Part shown: one piece after another, positions 7,899-17,300 of the stretch
Layout: every line of letters begins with the position of its first letter
How positions within the stretch are numbered: position 1 is the first letter of the stretch
Assembly: GCF_944387805.1 (NCBI RefSeq)
Contig: NZ_CALXGI010000015.1
Span: 1-50,023, forward strand
Direction of reading: 5' to 3'
DNA from: an uncultured Pseudoflavonifractor sp.
GTDB lineage: Bacteria; Bacillota; Clostridia; Oscillospirales; Oscillospiraceae
Length of the DNA stretch: 50,023 bases
Program-made: the position numbers and the translations under genes
The notes under the pieces: model-generated
The model's database searches: none
The model's input: only the letters and a program-made list of their open reading frames with translations
Told to the model about the DNA's origin: nothing

Positions 7899-10352
7899 TT
7901 ACAGCTTGGTCATGTGCTGGGAGGCCGACTTGAGCATCAGCTTTTTGGTGCCCACATTGTCAAAGGCAATCTCAACGAGGACATCGCCGCCCATAGGCAT
8001 CAGGTTGACCACCATGCCCTTGCCGAAGGCCTTGTGCTGGACCATATCGCCCTTGTGGAAGTCGGCCAGGGCGGCGGCAGAACTGGCGCCGCCAATCCTG
8101 GGCTCCACCGCCGTCCCCTTGGGGTAGGTGGTGTAGCCGCCGCCGAGAGAGTACCCCCGCTCGGCGGGCTTGCGCCAGGCGGGCGTCTTCTTCTTGGGCG
8201 GCTCTCCGTCCTGGTGCTCCTCGGCCCGCTCGCTGCGGGGCAGACGGCCCGACTTCTCCACGTACTCCTCCGGGATTTCACCCAGGAAGCGGGAGGGCCG
8301 GTTGTTGTTGGTGCGGCCGAAGAGCATGCGCTGGGAGGCGCAGGTCATGTACAGCTTTTCCTTGGCCCGGGTCATGGCCACATAGCACAGGCGGCGCTCC
8401 TCCTCCATCTCCTCCGGCTCGCCGATGGCCCGGATGCCGGGGAAAATGCCCTCTTCCACGCCTACCACAAAGACCACCGGGAACTCCAGGCCCTTGGCCG
8501 AGTGCATGGTCATCATGACCACGCAGTCCTCCTCCGGGTTGTGGCTGTCCAAATCGGTATACAGGGCGATCTCGTCCAGGAAGCCGGACAGGCTGGGCTC
8601 GTCCGCGTTCTCCAGGTAGCCGTTGATGGAGGTCAGCAGCTCCTGCACGTTCTCCAGCCGGGTGCGGTCCTCAATGGTGTTCTTCTGCTCCAGCATGACG
8701 GCGTACCCGGTGCGGGCCACCAGCTCCTCATAGAAGGCGGGCAGCTCCATCTCGCCGGAGAGCCTGCGCAGTTCAGCAATCATGTCGGTGAAGGCGGCCA
8801 GCTTGGGCGCCGCCTTCTGCAGCTCCGGATAGACCCGGGCGTTGGAGATGATCTCCCACAGGGAGCGGCCCTCCTGGGCGGCGATGGTCTGGGCCCGCTC
8901 AATGGTAGTGGCGCCGATGCCCCGGGGCGGGTTGTTGATGATGCGCTGGAGACGCAGGTCGTCGCCGGGGTTGTTGATGACGCACAGGTAGGCCAGCATG
9001 TCCTTGACCTCGGCCCGGTCAAAGAAGCGGATACCGCCGATGATGCGGTAGGGGATGCCATTGCGCTTGAAGGCCTGCTCGATCTGGTTGGACTGGGCGT
9101 TCATCCGGTAGAGGACGGCGTGGTCCTTCCAGTGCCGGCCGGCAGAGAAGCTGCCCAGAATCTGGGCCGCCACATACTGGGCCTCGTCGTGTTCGTTCAT
9201 GGCGGTGTAGCACTGTACCTTGTCGCCCTCGCCGTGATCGGTCCACAGCTCCTTGCCCTTGCGGCCCTGGTTGTTGCGGATGACCGCGTTGGAGGCCTCC
9301 AGGATGTTCTTGGTGGAGCGGTAGTTCTGCTCCAGCCGGATAACCCGAGCGCCCTTGTACTGCTTCTCAAAGGAGAGGATGTTTTCAATCGTCGCGCCCC
9401 GGAAGCGGTAGATGGACTGGTCGTCGTCGCCCACCACGCAGATGTTCTCATATCCGCCCGCCAGGGTGGAGGAGAGCAGGTACTGGAGGTTGTTGGTGTC
9501 CTGGTACTCGTCAATGAGCACATAGCGGAACTTCCGCTGGTAGTACTCCCGCACCTCGTCAAACTCCTTGAGCAGGCGGACGGTGTGGAGGATGATGTCG
9601 TCAAAGTCCAGGGCGTTGGCGTCCCGCAGCCGCTTCTCGTACTCCACGTACACCTTGGCAATCTTGATGAGGCGGTAGTCCCCCGCCTTCTCGCACTCGG
9701 CCAGGTAGTCCGCCCCCAGCTTCATGGCGTCCTTGGCCCGGGAGATGTAGCCCACAATGCTCTTGGCGGGAAAGGCCTTGTCGTCCAGGTTGAAGTCCTT
9801 GATGATGTCCTTGATGACCCGCTCGGCGTCGGCGGTGTCGTAGATGGTAAAGGACTTGGAGAAGCCCAGCCGGTCAATGTCCCGCCGGAGAATGCGCACG
9901 CAGGCGGAGTGGAAGGTGGAAGCCCAGATGTCGTTGGCCGCGGGCCCCAGCATCCGCTCCAGCCGCTCCTTCAGCTCCCCGGCGGCCTTGTTGGTGAAGG
10001 TGATGGCGATAATGGACCAGGGCACCGCCGGGTCCACCCGGCACAGCCGCTCCTGCTCCGCCTTCTTCTCCGGGTCGGGATGGGCCACATAGCCCTCCAG
10101 GAAAGCCAGGTCCTCGGCGGTGACCCACTCGGGCACCCCGTCGCAGTCGGAGCCCCGGCCGTACTTCATCAGGTTGGCGATGCGGTGGATGAGTACGGTG
10201 GTCTTGCCGCTGCCCGCGCCCGCCAGCAGCAGCAGAGGACCCTCGGTGGCCAGTACAGCCTTGCGCTGCTCGGGGTTCAGATTCTGATAGTCCAGCTCTA
10301 TGGCGGCTCTGCGGGCCTTGCAGAAGCGCAGTTCTTCTTCTCGATTCAGCAT
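7899..10352 (-). CDS. pcrA: UvrD/PcrA-type 3'-5' DNA helicase
   Basis: An 817-aa superfamily 1 helicase used in nucleotide excision repair, rescue of stalled forks and, in Gram-positives, plasmid replication. The Q-motif region LNPEQRKAV is at residues 25-33 and Walker A AGAGSGKTT at 44-52. The Walker B block IDEYQDTN lies at about 280, QSIYRFRGA follows (motif III), and the late motif YVAMTRAKEKLY (motif VI) is near 655-666. The C-terminal tail ends in a Tudor-like segment (about 750-805: GDMVQHKAFGKGMVVNLMP), as in PcrA. I start at ATG 10352, which has AGGAG 6 nt upstream; a GTG 33 nt earlier falls inside a hairpin. Adjacent genes are not functionally linked. Confidence 0.95.
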   Translation of the reverse strand: MLNREEELRFCKARRAAIELDYQNLNPEQRKAVLATEGPLLLLAGAGSGKTTVLIHRIANLMKYGRGSDCDGVPEWVTAEDLAFLEGYVAHPDPEKKAEQERLCRVDPAVPWSIIAITFTNKAAGELKERLERMLGPAANDIWASTFHSACVRILRRDIDRLGFSKSFTIYDTADAERVIKDIIKDFNLDDKAFPAKSIVGYISRAKDAMKLGADYLAECEKAGDYRLIKIAKVYVEYEKRLRDANALDFDDIILHTVRLLKEFDEVREYYQRKFRYVLIDEYQDTNNLQYLLSSTLAGGYENICVVGDDDQSIYRFRGATIENILSFEKQYKGARVIRLEQNYRSTKNILEASNAVIRNNQGRKGKELWTDHGEGDKVQCYTAMNEHDEAQYVAAQILGSFSAGRHWKDHAVLYRMNAQSNQIEQAFKRNGIPYRIIGGIRFFDRAEVKDMLAYLCVINNPGDDLRLQRIINNPPRGIGATTIERAQTIAAQEGRSLWEIISNARVYPELQKAAPKLAAFTDMIAELRRLSGEMELPAFYEELVARTGYAVMLEQKNTIEDRTRLENVQELLTSINGYLENADEPSLSGFLDEIALYTDLDSHNPEEDCVVMMTMHSAKGLEFPVVFVVGVEEGIFPGIRAIGEPEEMEEERRLCYVAMTRAKEKLYMTCASQRMLFGRTNNNRPSRFLGEIPEEYVEKSGRLPRSERAEEHQDGEPPKKKTPAWRKPAERGYSLGGGYTTYPKGTAVEPRIGGASSAAALADFHKGDMVQHKAFGKGMVVNLMPMGGDVLVEIAFDNVGTKKLMLKSASQHMTKL

Positions 10353-10372
10353 GTTCTTCTCCTCGGCAATAT

Positions 10373-10401
10373 GGAAGCCGTCCACACCGTGGACGGCTTC
10401 C
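10373..10401. repeat. Perfect 13-bp inverted repeat in the pcrA leader
   Basis: GGAAGCCGTCCAC, spacer ACC, then GTGGACGGCTTCC. It lies between the XRE gene stop (10423) and the pcrA start (10352). It has no U run in the minus direction, so it is either a weak terminator of the XRE gene or a structured leader just before the pcrA ribosome site. Confidence 0.7.
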
Positions 10402-10422
10402 TCCAGTTTTGTGTGTTCTATT

Positions 10423-11025
10423 TTATCGGAAAATGCCGGTCAGGTCAAGGCGTGGCGGCTGTCTTTTTTCGCGCTGCTTCCACGCTTCCAGGTCCACTGC
10501 CGACAGGATGCAGCTCCAGTCCGTGACCAGGCTGCTCTCCGCCTCCAGGGTGGCTGTGGCCTTGTCCCCCACGCCGGAGACGATCTTCCACTCCAGTTCC
10601 TCCATCTCCTGGCTTATGCTTGACATTCTCTGTTCCAGCTGGGTGAGCCACTCCCACGCAGGCAGCAGCACCACCGTCAGCACCAGAATTCCGCCCAAAA
10701 TCAGCACGCCGGGCCGGATGCGCCGCTTCCGCTGCTCCAGATAGCGGGTCACTACCGCCTCCACCATGGCCAGCTGTTCCTCGCTGAGCTGTTCGCCTCT
10801 CCTGTGCTCCGCCCCATCGCCCTGGGACTCCTCCACCTCCAGCAGGCCGGCCAGTGAGATGCCGAAGACCCGGCTCATGGCAATGCAGTTGTTCACGTCG
10901 GGCACCGTCTTGTCCGCTTCCCACTTGCTGACGGCCTGGCGGGACACCCCCACCAGCTCCCCCAGCCCCTCCTGCGAGAGGCCTTTCTCTTTTCTCAGCG
11001 CGGCAATCCGCTGTCCCAGTGTCAT
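10423..11025 (-). CDS. XRE-family regulator with a membrane anchor
   Basis: A 200-aa protein with an N-terminal helix-turn-helix of the Cro/CI (XRE) type at residues 2-60 (GLSQEGLGELVGVSRQAVSKWEADK contains the two HTH helices). A hydrophilic acidic linker follows (62-100), then one transmembrane segment (about 105-122) and a likely coiled coil (127-150) before an unclassified C-terminal tail. The layout puts the DNA-binding domain in the cytoplasm and the tail outside, suggesting a membrane-tethered sensor-regulator. Target and signal are unknown. Upstream of 11025 I see no clear operator. Pattern-alike but longer is the XRE-membrane protein at 38423-39706. Confidence 0.85.
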   Translation of the reverse strand: MTLGQRIAALRKEKGLSQEGLGELVGVSRQAVSKWEADKTVPDVNNCIAMSRVFGISLAGLLEVEESQGDGAEHRRGEQLSEEQLAMVEAVVTRYLEQRKRRIRPGVLILGGILVLTVVLLPAWEWLTQLEQRMSSISQEMEELEWKIVSGVGDKATATLEAESSLVTDWSCILSAVDLEAWKQREKRQPPRLDLTGIFR

Positions 11026-11164
11026 GGTCCGCTCCCTCCTTCCTCCTCCAGCATACCCGGTCTTCTCTCCCGCCGTCCACCAAATATGCCTTCCCTTTTG
11101 TCAACCAAGGCTTCCATCGGATATTTTCACTGAAATTCCCGCTTCCGGCATACCATAAAACTGG

Positions 11165-11204
11165 AAAAGCGCGCCCCGTGGGAGCTCCTGCGGGACGCGC
11201 TTTT
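11165..11204 (-). terminator. Intrinsic terminator of the aldehyde dehydrogenase gene
   Basis: On the minus strand AAAAGCGCGTCCCGC pairs with CGGGGCGCGCTTTT, 15 nt beyond the stop codon. A and T runs on both sides make it potentially bidirectional. Confidence 0.85.
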
Positions 11205-11218
11205 GTATGCTCTGATGC

Positions 11219-12661
11219 TCAGAAGGGCATCTTCTTCGGCTCCACCTGCATGGTCAGCCACTTGAGTTCGGTGAAGTCCTCCATGGAGTACCGGCCGCCC
11301 TCCCGGCCGAAGCCGCTGAACTTCACGCCGCCTGAGGGGGCGGTGGTGCCGCTGAGGAAGGTGGTGTCGTTGATGTGCACCATGCCCGCCTCCATCCGCA
11401 GGCCCAGGGACCAGGCCAGCTCCAGGTTGTGGGTCAGCAGGGCGGCGGAGAGGCCGTACTCGTTGTCATTGCACAGGGCCAGGGCCTCTTCCGGGTCCTT
11501 GGCCCGCATCACCGACGTCACCGGGCCGAAGGTCTCCTCGTGGAAAATCCGCATCTCGGGGGTCACCCCGGCAAGCACCGTGGGCCAGTACCAGGGGCCC
11601 TCATGGCGGCCGCCGGTGAGGAGCTTTGCGCCCTTGGACAGGGCGTCCTCAATCTGCCCGTCAATGAACTTCCACTTCTCCGGCTGGATGAGGGGACCGA
11701 TGATGGTGTCCTCCTCCCGGGGATCGCCCACCTTCAGGCCCTCTGCCCGGTGGACAAGGGCGCCGCAGAAGGGCTGGTAGCCGTCCCTCTCCACGATGAT
11801 GCGGGAGGTGGCCATGCACACCTGCCCCTGGTGACAGAAGGCGCCGTAGGCGGCGATGTCCGCCGCCTGGACCGGGTCGAAGTCCTTCAGGACAATGAGG
11901 GGGTTCTTGCCCCCCAGCTCCATGGCCACCTTTTTCAGGTCCCGGGCTGCCCGGACGGCGATGGACCGCCCCACGGCGCTGGAGCCGGTGAAGGTGACCA
12001 TCCGCACCCTGGGGTCGTCCACCAGCAGGTCGCCGATGACCTCGCTGCGGCCGGGTACCACGTTGAGCACGCCGGCAGGCAGTCCCGCCGCCTCAAAGAC
12101 CTCCGCGATAGCCAGGCCGGTGGCGGGGGTGATGGGGGACGGCTTGAGGATGAAGGTATTGCCTGCGGCCAGGGCGTAGGCCAGCTTCTTGATGGCCAGA
12201 ATCATGGGGTAATTGAAGGGCGTGATGCCCAGCACTACGCCCAGGGGCGCGCGCACTGCCATTGACATCTGCCCCGGCCCGCCGGGCTGGAGCACCTCGC
12301 CGTGGAGGCGGCGGCACTCCCCCGCCGCCACCCGCAGGATACCCGCGCTGCCCATGACTTCCCCCCGGGCCTTGTACCGGGCGGAGCCGCTCTCGGCAAT
12401 CATCAGGTCGGTCAGCCCGGCGGCCCGGGCCTCCATCTCATCGGCAGCCCGGAGCAGCAGCCGCTCCCGGACGTCGGGGGCTGCGGAGGCCCAATCGCCC
12501 CGGGCGGCATAGGCCGCCGCCAGGGCCTTCTCCGCGTCCTGACGTCCGCCCATGTGGACCATGGCCATCACCGACCCGTCGGCCGGATTCCGGTCCTCCA
12601 TCACCTCGCCGTCAGTCTGGGGCACCCATTTCCCACCAATATAGAGCAGATATTCTCTCAT
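11219..12661 (-). CDS. NAD(P)-dependent aldehyde dehydrogenase
   Basis: A 480-aa enzyme of the ALDH superfamily that oxidises an aldehyde to the acid. The catalytic set is complete: Asn150 in TPFNYP, Lys173 in LKPSP for cofactor binding, general base Glu248 in MELGGKNP, and nucleophile Cys282 in GQVCMATSR. The TGSSAVG loop at about 225-231 is the Rossmann-fold contact. GQVCMATSRI and the overall sequence resemble vanillin/benzaldehyde and succinate-semialdehyde dehydrogenases, but substrate is not determined. The start at 12661 has GGGGAGAG in front; an earlier in-frame start would add a 78-residue tail without family similarity. It is a single-gene unit with its own terminator. Confidence 0.92.
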   Translation of the reverse strand: MREYLLYIGGKWVPQTDGEVMEDRNPADGSVMAMVHMGGRQDAEKALAAAYAARGDWASAAPDVRERLLLRAADEMEARAAGLTDLMIAESGSARYKARGEVMGSAGILRVAAGECRRLHGEVLQPGGPGQMSMAVRAPLGVVLGITPFNYPMILAIKKLAYALAAGNTFILKPSPITPATGLAIAEVFEAAGLPAGVLNVVPGRSEVIGDLLVDDPRVRMVTFTGSSAVGRSIAVRAARDLKKVAMELGGKNPLIVLKDFDPVQAADIAAYGAFCHQGQVCMATSRIIVERDGYQPFCGALVHRAEGLKVGDPREEDTIIGPLIQPEKWKFIDGQIEDALSKGAKLLTGGRHEGPWYWPTVLAGVTPEMRIFHEETFGPVTSVMRAKDPEEALALCNDNEYGLSAALLTHNLELAWSLGLRMEAGMVHINDTTFLSGTTAPSGGVKFSGFGREGGRYSMEDFTELKWLTMQVEPKKMPF

Positions 12662-12744
12662 CGTCTCTCCCCTTTCCGGCATAAGCGCCGCATGCTGTAC
12701 AATAATCATTGGGCAGCCGCCCGCCGGGGCTGAGCGGCTTTGGC

Positions 12745-14292
12745 TTACATCAGGGGTGCGAACACACGCAGCACCGCCCGCAGCAGCCGCCGGAGCACAG
12801 ACCGCTCCCGGCACCGGGCCAGGGTGATCTCCTGGCAGACGGGCAAGGTGTCCAGAAAGTCCTTCTTCACATCCAGCACGGCGGGGGCGCCGCACAGCCA
12901 GACGCCGTCCTCAAAGTGGAGGAACATGCTGCGGTAGTCCATGTTGATGGAGCCCACGGTGGCGTAACAGTCGTCTACGGCGAAGTTTTTTCCGTGGACA
13001 AAACCAGGGGTGTACTCGTAAATCCGCACCCCCGCCTCCAGCAGGGGCTCGTAGTGGGCCCGGGTGACTTCGAAGATGATTTTTTTGTCCGGAATATGGG
13101 GCGTCATGATGCGCACATCCACGCCCGACTTGGCGGCGTTGCACAGGGCCGTGTTCACGCTGTCGCTGACAATGAGATAGGGCGTGGTGATATACACATA
13201 ACGGCGGGCCTTGCTGATGAGATTGAGGTATACCGTCTCCCCCACCGGCTCCCCGTCCAGAGGGCTGTCGGTATAGGGCTGGACGTACCCCGGGTTCCGC
13301 TCTGCCGGGACGGGTGGCAGGGCAGCGGGGCGGTAGCTGTTGTAGTCCTCCTCACCGCCGCAGATATATTCCCACATGGTGAGGAACATGACCGTCATGC
13401 TCCAGGCCCCCTCGCCGGACACCCGGATGGCGCTGTCCTTCCAGTGGCCGTACCGCTGCCGCCGGTTGATATACTCGTCGGCCAGGTTGATGCCGCCGGT
13501 AAAGGCGGTATGGCCGTCCACAATGCAGAATTTCCGGTGGTCCCGGTTGTTCAGCCGCACAGACAGCACTGGGATAAACCGGTTGAATACCTGGCAGCGG
13601 ATGCCTTTGCGCTCCAGTTCCCGGGGATAGTTCTTGGGCAGCGTATAGAGACAGCCCACGTCGTCGTAGATAACCCGCACGTCCACCCCGGCTCTGGCCT
13701 TCTCCTCCAGAATCTCCAGGATAGAGTTCCAGAACAGGCCCCGGCCAATGATAAAGTACTCCAGGAAGATATACCGCTCTGCTCCCCGCAGGGCCTCCAG
13801 CATATCGGCGAACACGTCGTCCCCCAGAGGATAGTATTTTGCCTCGGTATTGGTATAGAGTGGGCAGTGGGCGAACCGCTCCAGATAGCGGGCCTGATTG
13901 ACGGCGTCCGCCCCGTACTTCTCCTCCAGTATGTCCGCCTTGCAGTCGCCGCTGAGCACCTCGGTCAGCCGGCGGTCCATCCCCTCCATCTTCCGGCGCA
14001 TCCGGGCGGAGAGCTGGTTGCCGCCTGAGAGGAGATACACCAGTCCGCCGAACACAGGGGCCAGAAGAATGGGCACAATCCAGGCGATTTTATATCCCGG
14101 GTCTGTGCGGGCGTTGACAATCCACAGCACCACCAGAATGGAGACCACCACACAAAAGAGATAAAAGTAGACGAAATAGTTGGCAAACTCCACCATCACC
14201 ACCGCTAGAATTACCACCTGGAGCGCCAGAAGGGCCCCTACCAGGACGGTACGGTGGAAGAGAATAGAGGCCGCTTTTTTTAGAAATCCCGT
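12745..14292 (-). CDS. cls: Cardiolipin synthase with an apparent ACG start
   Basis: Membrane enzyme that joins two phosphatidylglycerols to make cardiolipin. Both HKD phospholipase-D motifs are intact: numbering from the first GTG (14217) they are His227-Lys229-Asp234 and His408-Lys410-Asp415. Two N-terminal hydrophobic segments anchor it. Starting at GTG 14217 (490 aa) would begin inside the first membrane segment and has no ribosome site. In frame upstream, 25 more codons encode a family-like N-terminus (GFLKKAASILFHRTVLVGAL). These begin at ACG (14292-14290), exactly 6 nt after GGAGGG (plus-strand 14299-14304). No ATG, GTG or TTG exists in that stretch. I therefore propose a 515-aa protein from ACG. 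It lies 34 nt after dnaE and may be cotranscribed. Confidence 0.85.
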   Translation of the reverse strand, partial: TGFLKKAASILFHRTVLVGALLALQVVILAVVMVEFANYFVYFYLFCVVVSILVVLWIVNARTDPGYKIAWIVPILLAPVFGGLVYLLSGGNQLSARMRRKMEGMDRRLTEVLSGDCKADILEEKYGADAVNQARYLERFAHCPLYTNTEAKYYPLGDDVFADMLEALRGAERYIFLEYFIIGRGLFWNSILEILEEKARAGVDVRVIYDDVGCLYTLPKNYPRELERKGIRCQVFNRFIPVLSVRLNNRDHRKFCIVDGHTAFTGGINLADEYINRRQRYGHWKDSAIRVSGEGAWSMTVMFLTMWEYICGGEEDYNSYRPAALPPVPAERNPGYVQPYTDSPLDGEPVGETVYLNLISKARRYVYITTPYLIVSDSVNTALCNAAKSGVDVRIMTPHIPDKKIIFEVTRAHYEPLLEAGVRIYEYTPGFVHGKNFAVDDCYATVGSINMDYRSMFLHFEDGVWLCGAPAVLDVKKDFLDTLPVCQEITLARCRERSVLRRLLRAVLRVFAPLM

Positions 14293-14326
14293 AAGTTTCC
14301 CTCCGTTCGCCGCTTTTTCCTGCTGC

Positions 14327-17300
14327 TTACCGAACTACCACATTTTCCGCACCCAGCATCTCGTTGAGCTCCCGCACCAGGGTGGGATGGACCACGCAGG
14401 GAATGGCAGGCGCCCACTGCTCCGTGTCCAGAAACTTGGCCTTAAAGGGCTCGTCCCCGGGGAAGAGCTCCAGAATCAGCTGGATCTTCCGCCAGCGGGG
14501 GTCGTGGGCGCTGGGCAGGCGGACAAAGAGCTTCTGACGTTTCTTTCCCTTAGGGCCGTCCGGCTCCTGGGCCGGGTCGCCGCCGTCCTGAAGCAGAGGC
14601 CGCACCGAGTCCACCATCAGCTGGGGGGCCTTTTCATCCCGAACCGAGATGCGCCCGGCGGCCAGCACGGGCATGTTCTCCTTGAGGTAGCTGCCGTTCT
14701 CCCCCAGCACCCGGGCGAACACCAGCAGCTCCATGGAGCCGGTGTCATCCTCCAGAGTGACGTAAGCCATGAGGGTATTATTCCGGGTCGTCTTGGTCTT
14801 GACCGAAGAGATAACGCCGGCAATATTCACCTTCTGGCCGTCCTGGAAGTCAGTATTTCCCTCCTCCTGGGCAAAGTCGGACAGGATGGCTCCGATGGGG
14901 ACGGCGTGGTACCGGCGGGCAGTCTCCCGGTACTCATCCATGGGGTGGCCCGTGAGATAGAGTCCGGTGGTCTCCTTCTCCATGGCCATCAGTTCCCGGC
15001 GGGAGAACTCAGGAATATCGGGCAGCTCCGCCTCCGGAGCGGTCTGAGGCTGGTCCCCGCCGCCTCCGAACAGGTCAAACTGGCCCTCCAGGTTCTTCCG
15101 CCTGGCCTGGGCGATGGTATCCACCACCTGGGGAAATACCTTCAGCAGCTGGGACCGGTGCGCTCCGGTGCTGTCGAAGGCGCCGCACTTGATGAGATTC
15201 TCCAGCACCCGCTTGTTCAGGTCGGCGTCCATCATGCGGGAGCAGAAGTCGGACAGGGAGCGGAAGGCGCCGCCCCGTTCCCGCTCGTCCAGGACGGACT
15301 GGATGAAGCCCCAGCCCACCCCCTTCACCGCCGCCAGGCCGAAGCGGATATTGTCTCCGGTGACGGTGAAGCTGGCCCCCGACTCGTTGATATCAGGGGG
15401 CAGCAGGGAGATGCCGCACTCCTTGCACTCGGCGATGTACTCCGCCACCTTCTCGCTGGAGTCCAGCACGGAGGTGAGGAGGGCTGCCATATATTCTCTC
15501 GTGTAATGGCACTTAAAATACGCAGTCTGGTAGGCCACAATGGCGTAGGACACGGCGTGGGCCTTGTTGAAGGCGTAGTTGGCGAAGTCGTAGATCTCGT
15601 CATAGATGTCCATGCCGGTCTGCTCGGGCACGCCCCGGGCGATACATCCCTCAATGCCCCGCTCGCTGTCGCCGTAAATAAAGGTCTGACGCTCCTTCTC
15701 AATCTGGGCCTTCTTCTTTTTGGAGATAGCCCGGCGCACCATGTCGGCCTGCCCCAGGGAGTACCCGCCCAGCTCCTGGAAGATACGGATGACCTGCTCC
15801 TGGTAGACAATACAGCCGTAGGTGACCTTCAGAATGGGCTCCAGCAGAGGGTGCTTGTACTTGACCTTGTCCGGATTGTGCTTGCAGGCGATGAACCGGG
15901 GAATGGACTCCATGGGGCCGGGGCGGTAGAGCGCAATAATAGCGGTGATATCCTCGATGTTCTGGGGCTTCAACCCCACGCACACGCCGGTCATCCCCGC
16001 CGACTCCATCTGAAACACGCCGGAGGTCTTGCCGTCGGAGAGCATCTTGAACACCGCCGGGTCGTCCTCCGGGATTGCATGGAGGTCAAAGTCCGGGATG
16101 CGGCGGCGCACCAGCTGCACCGCGTCGTCCAGCACAGTCAGGTTCCGCAGGCCCAGGAAGTCCATCTTCAAGAGGCCCAGCTCCTCCAGGGTGGTCATGA
16201 CGTACTGGGTTACCACAGATTCGTCATTTTTCGCCAGGGGGACGTACTCGTACACCGGCCGCTTGGTGATGACCACGCCGGCGGCATGGGTGGAGGCGTG
16301 GCGGGGCATGCCCTCGATGGCCTTGGCGGTGTCGATGAGGTTGTGAATCCGCTCATCCCCCTCGTAGGAGTCCCGCAGCTGTTTGGACAGCTTGAGGGAT
16401 TCGTCCAGGGTAATGTGCAGCGCGCCGGGGCCGCTGGGCACCTGCTTGGCCACGGCGTCCACGTCGGCGTAGGGGATGTTCAGCGCCCGGCCCACGTCCC
16501 GGATAGCGCCCCGGGCGGCCATGGTGCCGAAGGTGACAATCTGCGCCACGTGGTCCTCGCCGTACTTCCGCTGGACGTACTCGATGACCTCCTGGCGGCG
16601 GCGGATGCAGAAATCGATGTCGATATCGGGCATGGTGACCCGCTCCGGGTTGAGGAAGCGCTCGAAAAACAGGTCGTACTTCACCGGGTCCACATCGGTG
16701 ATGTTCATACAGTAGGACACCATGGACCCGGCGGCCGAGCCGCGGCCCGGGCCCACGGGGATGTTGTGGCTCTTGGCGTAGCCAATGAAGTCGGACACGA
16801 TGAGGAAGTAGTCCACAAACCCCATCTGCCGGATAACCCCCATCTCATACTCCAGCTGGGCCCTGTTCTTCTCGCTTCCCTCCGGGTAGCGGCGGGCAAA
16901 GCCCTCCCAGCACAGGTGCTCGAAGTAGGCGTCGGGGTCGGTCCAGCCCTCGGGCAGCTTGAATTCAGGCAGGTGGTACTTGCCGAACTCAAACTCCATG
17001 TTGCACTTCTCCGCCACTTTTGCCGTGTTCTCAATGGCCTCCGGCCAGTCGGGGAACAGGGCGGCCATCTCCTCCTCCGACTTGATATAGAACTCGTCGG
17101 TCTCGAACTTCATGCGCCCCGGGTCGTCCACCGTCTTGCCCATCTGGATGCACATGAGGGTGTCCTGCATGGCGGCGTCCTCCCGCCGGGTGTAGTGGGC
17201 GTCGTTGGTGGCCACCAGGGGGATGCCCGTCTCCTCGTGGATGCGGACAATGCCCCGCACCACCTCGGCGTCCACAGGCAGGCCGTGGTCCTGGATTTCC

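Noticed and set aside
12662..12895. N-terminal extension of the aldehyde dehydrogenase
   Set aside because: It overlaps the end of cls on the same strand and lacks similarity; GGGGAGAG before ATG 12661 is convincing.
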